A stretch of DNA of 5,150 nucleotides from Bifidobacteriaceae bacterium (GTDB taxonomy: Bacteria > Actinomycetota > Actinomycetes > Actinomycetales > WQXJ01), in NCBI GenBank assembly GCA_031255075.1, contig JAIRTF010000156.1, positions 1 through 5,150 of the forward strand, written 5' to 3'. Of this stretch, positions 3,639-5,150 are shown one piece after another; within the stretch, counting starts at the first letter, position 1; the number at the start of each line of letters is the position of its first letter. Made by a program: the position numbers and the translations under genes. The notes under the pieces were generated by a model. The model worked only from the letters and a program-made list of their open reading frames with translations, searched no databases and was not told where the DNA came from.

Positions 3639-5150
3639 GTGCGGAACCACACCGGAAGAATCAGTAGAGCGCTGGCCATCGGCGGCGCGGCCGCAATCTT
3701 TGGCCTAGGGCTGTCCATCCCTGTGGCCACCAAAGCATTGGCGACCGATGTTTGCGACGCCGATGATCCAGCGTGTAGCGCAGTTGAGCCCCAAATCCCC
3801 AGTATCAACGAACAGCCAGCGGTGGAAGCCGGCCAAGAGTCCGCCCCAGAAGCTCCAGAGGCAGAAGCCCAAACCCCAACTATCAGCGAAGAAGAACCGC
3901 CAGCGGATGCCAGCGAAGATGATGTTGTCCTGCCGCCTGGAGGAGGCATCTTCCCGCCCTACTACTGCTCCGACAACCCGAACATCTGCACCTTCAACAC
4001 CGGAGCGGAGATTCCGTCAGACTTCAGTTTCAGAGCCGGCTACCGGTTCATCTTCCCCAGTGGAACCATCACCTGGCCAGCTTCTGTGCCATTCGACGCA
4101 TCAACAACCGACGGCCTGACCGTCCAGTCTGGCGGGACGCTGATCATTGAAGGAAACGCCACGTTCCCGGTGGCGGCGTCCACCAGCTCAGGACTCAACA
4201 GCGGAATTGATCCTGGTGCCACGCTGACGGTGAAGGGAACCTTGACCCTCAACAGCCGGCTTGGCGTCCTGGGTGTATTGCAAATAGCTGAAGGCTCAGA
4301 CGCGGCACCGCCGGGAGCCCTCAATGTTCAGGACTTCGGCTCCGTGGTGGCGATGGCTGGGGGTCTGTTGAACAACCCGGCCGGCAACGTTACGGTGAGC
4401 GGCTATTTGACTGTCAATGCTGAAGGTGAGGTGCTGAACGGGGGGTCTATCCGGTCCAGCGGCTTCTTGACCAACAGTGGCAGGCTGACCAACACCGGGC
4501 TGCTGACCTCAAGTGGAAATCTGGCCAACCTGGACGGATCAGATGCGCCTGGAACACTGGTCAATAGCGGCACCATCAACTCCACGGCGGGCACGTTGTC
4601 CAACAGTGGGCTCATCCAGAACTCCGGTTCTTTGACCAGCTCAGGCCAGGCCCAAAACGGCGGGACCATCATCTCGACCGGTTCGCTGACCAACGCCGGC
4701 GGATTGTTCGTCAACGCCTTGGGTTCGTCACCTGATACCAAGGCTGGTGCGCTGTTGATCAAGGGTGGCACGGTGACCAACAACGCCGCGATCAACAATG
4801 TGGACGGCTACGTCTATTCGGCGGTGCCATTGCCGGAACAGACCGGCACCTTCCAACCTTCTGCTCAAGACCCAACCCATGGGGTGCTGTTCCGCGTGGC
4901 GGTGGCGGCGGAGCCGGATGAGGCGGACTGCACGGTGACCGGACAGCCCCAGTTCACCCCGGCGGACCCGGAAGGTGAAGAGTCGTATGTGGCGAACGGC
5001 GGCAAGTTGGAGTTGACCACCGAATGTGCTGATGCAGCCTGGAAACTTGGCCAATGGACGGTGGAGCCGTTGTCTGCCCCAGCGACCCAACCTCTATTGA
5101 CGCCGTTGGCCGGGGAGATAGTTCAAGGGGAGACATCGCCCACGGTGGTG
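3639..5150 (+). CDS. Secreted repeat-rich surface protein, probable beta-solenoid (C-terminus beyond right edge)
   Basis: 504 codons are visible, open to the right edge. A basic start (RNHTGRISR) and hydrophobic stretch (11-30) end in ALA (33-35), a good signal peptidase I site. The mature part begins with Cys39 and Cys46, then a linker rich in Pro, Glu and Ala (about 47-103). A second Cys pair (110, 117) opens a beta-rich region with phrases such as LTVQSGGTLIIEGNATF and GATLTVKGTLTLNS. From about 243 to 394 short units of 6-10 residues recur: LTNSGRLTNTGLLTSSG, TLVNSGTINS, TLSNSGLIQNSGSLTSSG, SLTNAG, VTNNAAINN. Such spacing of Leu/Val/Ile and Asn/Ser/Gly suits a right-handed beta-helix, as in adhesins and other wall proteins. 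A different domain with Cys431 and Cys463 follows. I do not recognise a named family; a wall-sorting signal would lie past the edge. It is preceded by a structured leader and has no visible operon partner. Confidence 0.85.
   Translation, partial: MRNHTGRISRALAIGGAAAIFGLGLSIPVATKALATDVCDADDPACSAVEPQIPSINEQPAVEAGQESAPEAPEAEAQTPTISEEEPPADASEDDVVLPPGGGIFPPYYCSDNPNICTFNTGAEIPSDFSFRAGYRFIFPSGTITWPASVPFDASTTDGLTVQSGGTLIIEGNATFPVAASTSSGLNSGIDPGATLTVKGTLTLNSRLGVLGVLQIAEGSDAAPPGALNVQDFGSVVAMAGGLLNNPAGNVTVSGYLTVNAEGEVLNGGSIRSSGFLTNSGRLTNTGLLTSSGNLANLDGSDAPGTLVNSGTINSTAGTLSNSGLIQNSGSLTSSGQAQNGGTIISTGSLTNAGGLFVNALGSSPDTKAGALLIKGGTVTNNAAINNVDGYVYSAVPLPEQTGTFQPSAQDPTHGVLFRVAVAAEPDEADCTVTGQPQFTPADPEGEESYVANGGKLELTTECADAAWKLGQWTVEPLSAPATQPLLTPLAGEIVQGETSPTVV

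Noticed and set aside
3632..3667. ATG start directly after AGGAG with a short peptide
   Set aside because: No space between the ribosome site and the ATG, and the frame stops after 11 codons; GTG at 3639 has ideal spacing.
3500..4324. Minus-strand open frames opposite the surface-protein gene
   Set aside because: Low-complexity Ser/Pro/Ala proteins mirroring the codon pattern of the plus-strand gene, which has a ribosome site and a signal peptide.

Overview
The window looks like chromosomal DNA from a GC-rich Gram-positive bacterium, most likely an actinobacterium. The evidence is the GC-rich third codon positions, GTG starts, strong GGAGG-type ribosome sites, a lipoprotein solute receptor instead of a free periplasmic one, and a Gly-Cys-Val tRNA cluster of a type common in Actinobacteria. 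I cannot name a genus.

Left part (1-2470, minus strand): the first two genes of a dipeptide/oligopeptide ABC importer operon. A 607-residue family 5 substrate-binding lipoprotein (604-2427) is followed after 21 bases by a DppB-type permease (1-582) that runs off the left edge. A good -10 box (TACAAT), a 10-bp perfect palindrome and a strong ribosome site lie just upstream of the receptor gene. The other permease and the ATPase genes would be expected beyond the left edge.

Middle part (2569-3410): two divergent tRNA units. On the minus strand are tRNA-Gly(GCC), tRNA-Cys(GCA) and tRNA-Val(GAC), spaced by 16 bases each. On the plus strand is a lone tRNA-Val(CAC). The two valine tRNAs differ at only 5 of 72 positions. 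Each unit has a hairpin 3-4 bases before its first tRNA. Behind each valine tRNA, and not behind the Gly or Cys tRNA, lies a 77-80 bp repeat unit. It contains a segment complementary to the tRNA T arm, a 21-base hairpin box, and then a fresh copy of the tRNA 3' tail. This is the most unusual part of the window. It recalls the tRNA-tail repeats of the E. coli tyrT operon in layout but is not obviously the same element.

Right part (3411-5150, plus strand): a 228-base leader with two hairpins back to back, then a long open gene (3639-5150, GTG start) running off the right edge. It encodes a secreted protein with a signal peptide, a Pro/Glu-rich linker and a run of short Leu-Thr-Asn-Ser-Gly repeats suggesting a beta-solenoid, probably a cell-surface protein. 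The importer and the surface protein show no evident functional link; the tRNA region separates them.
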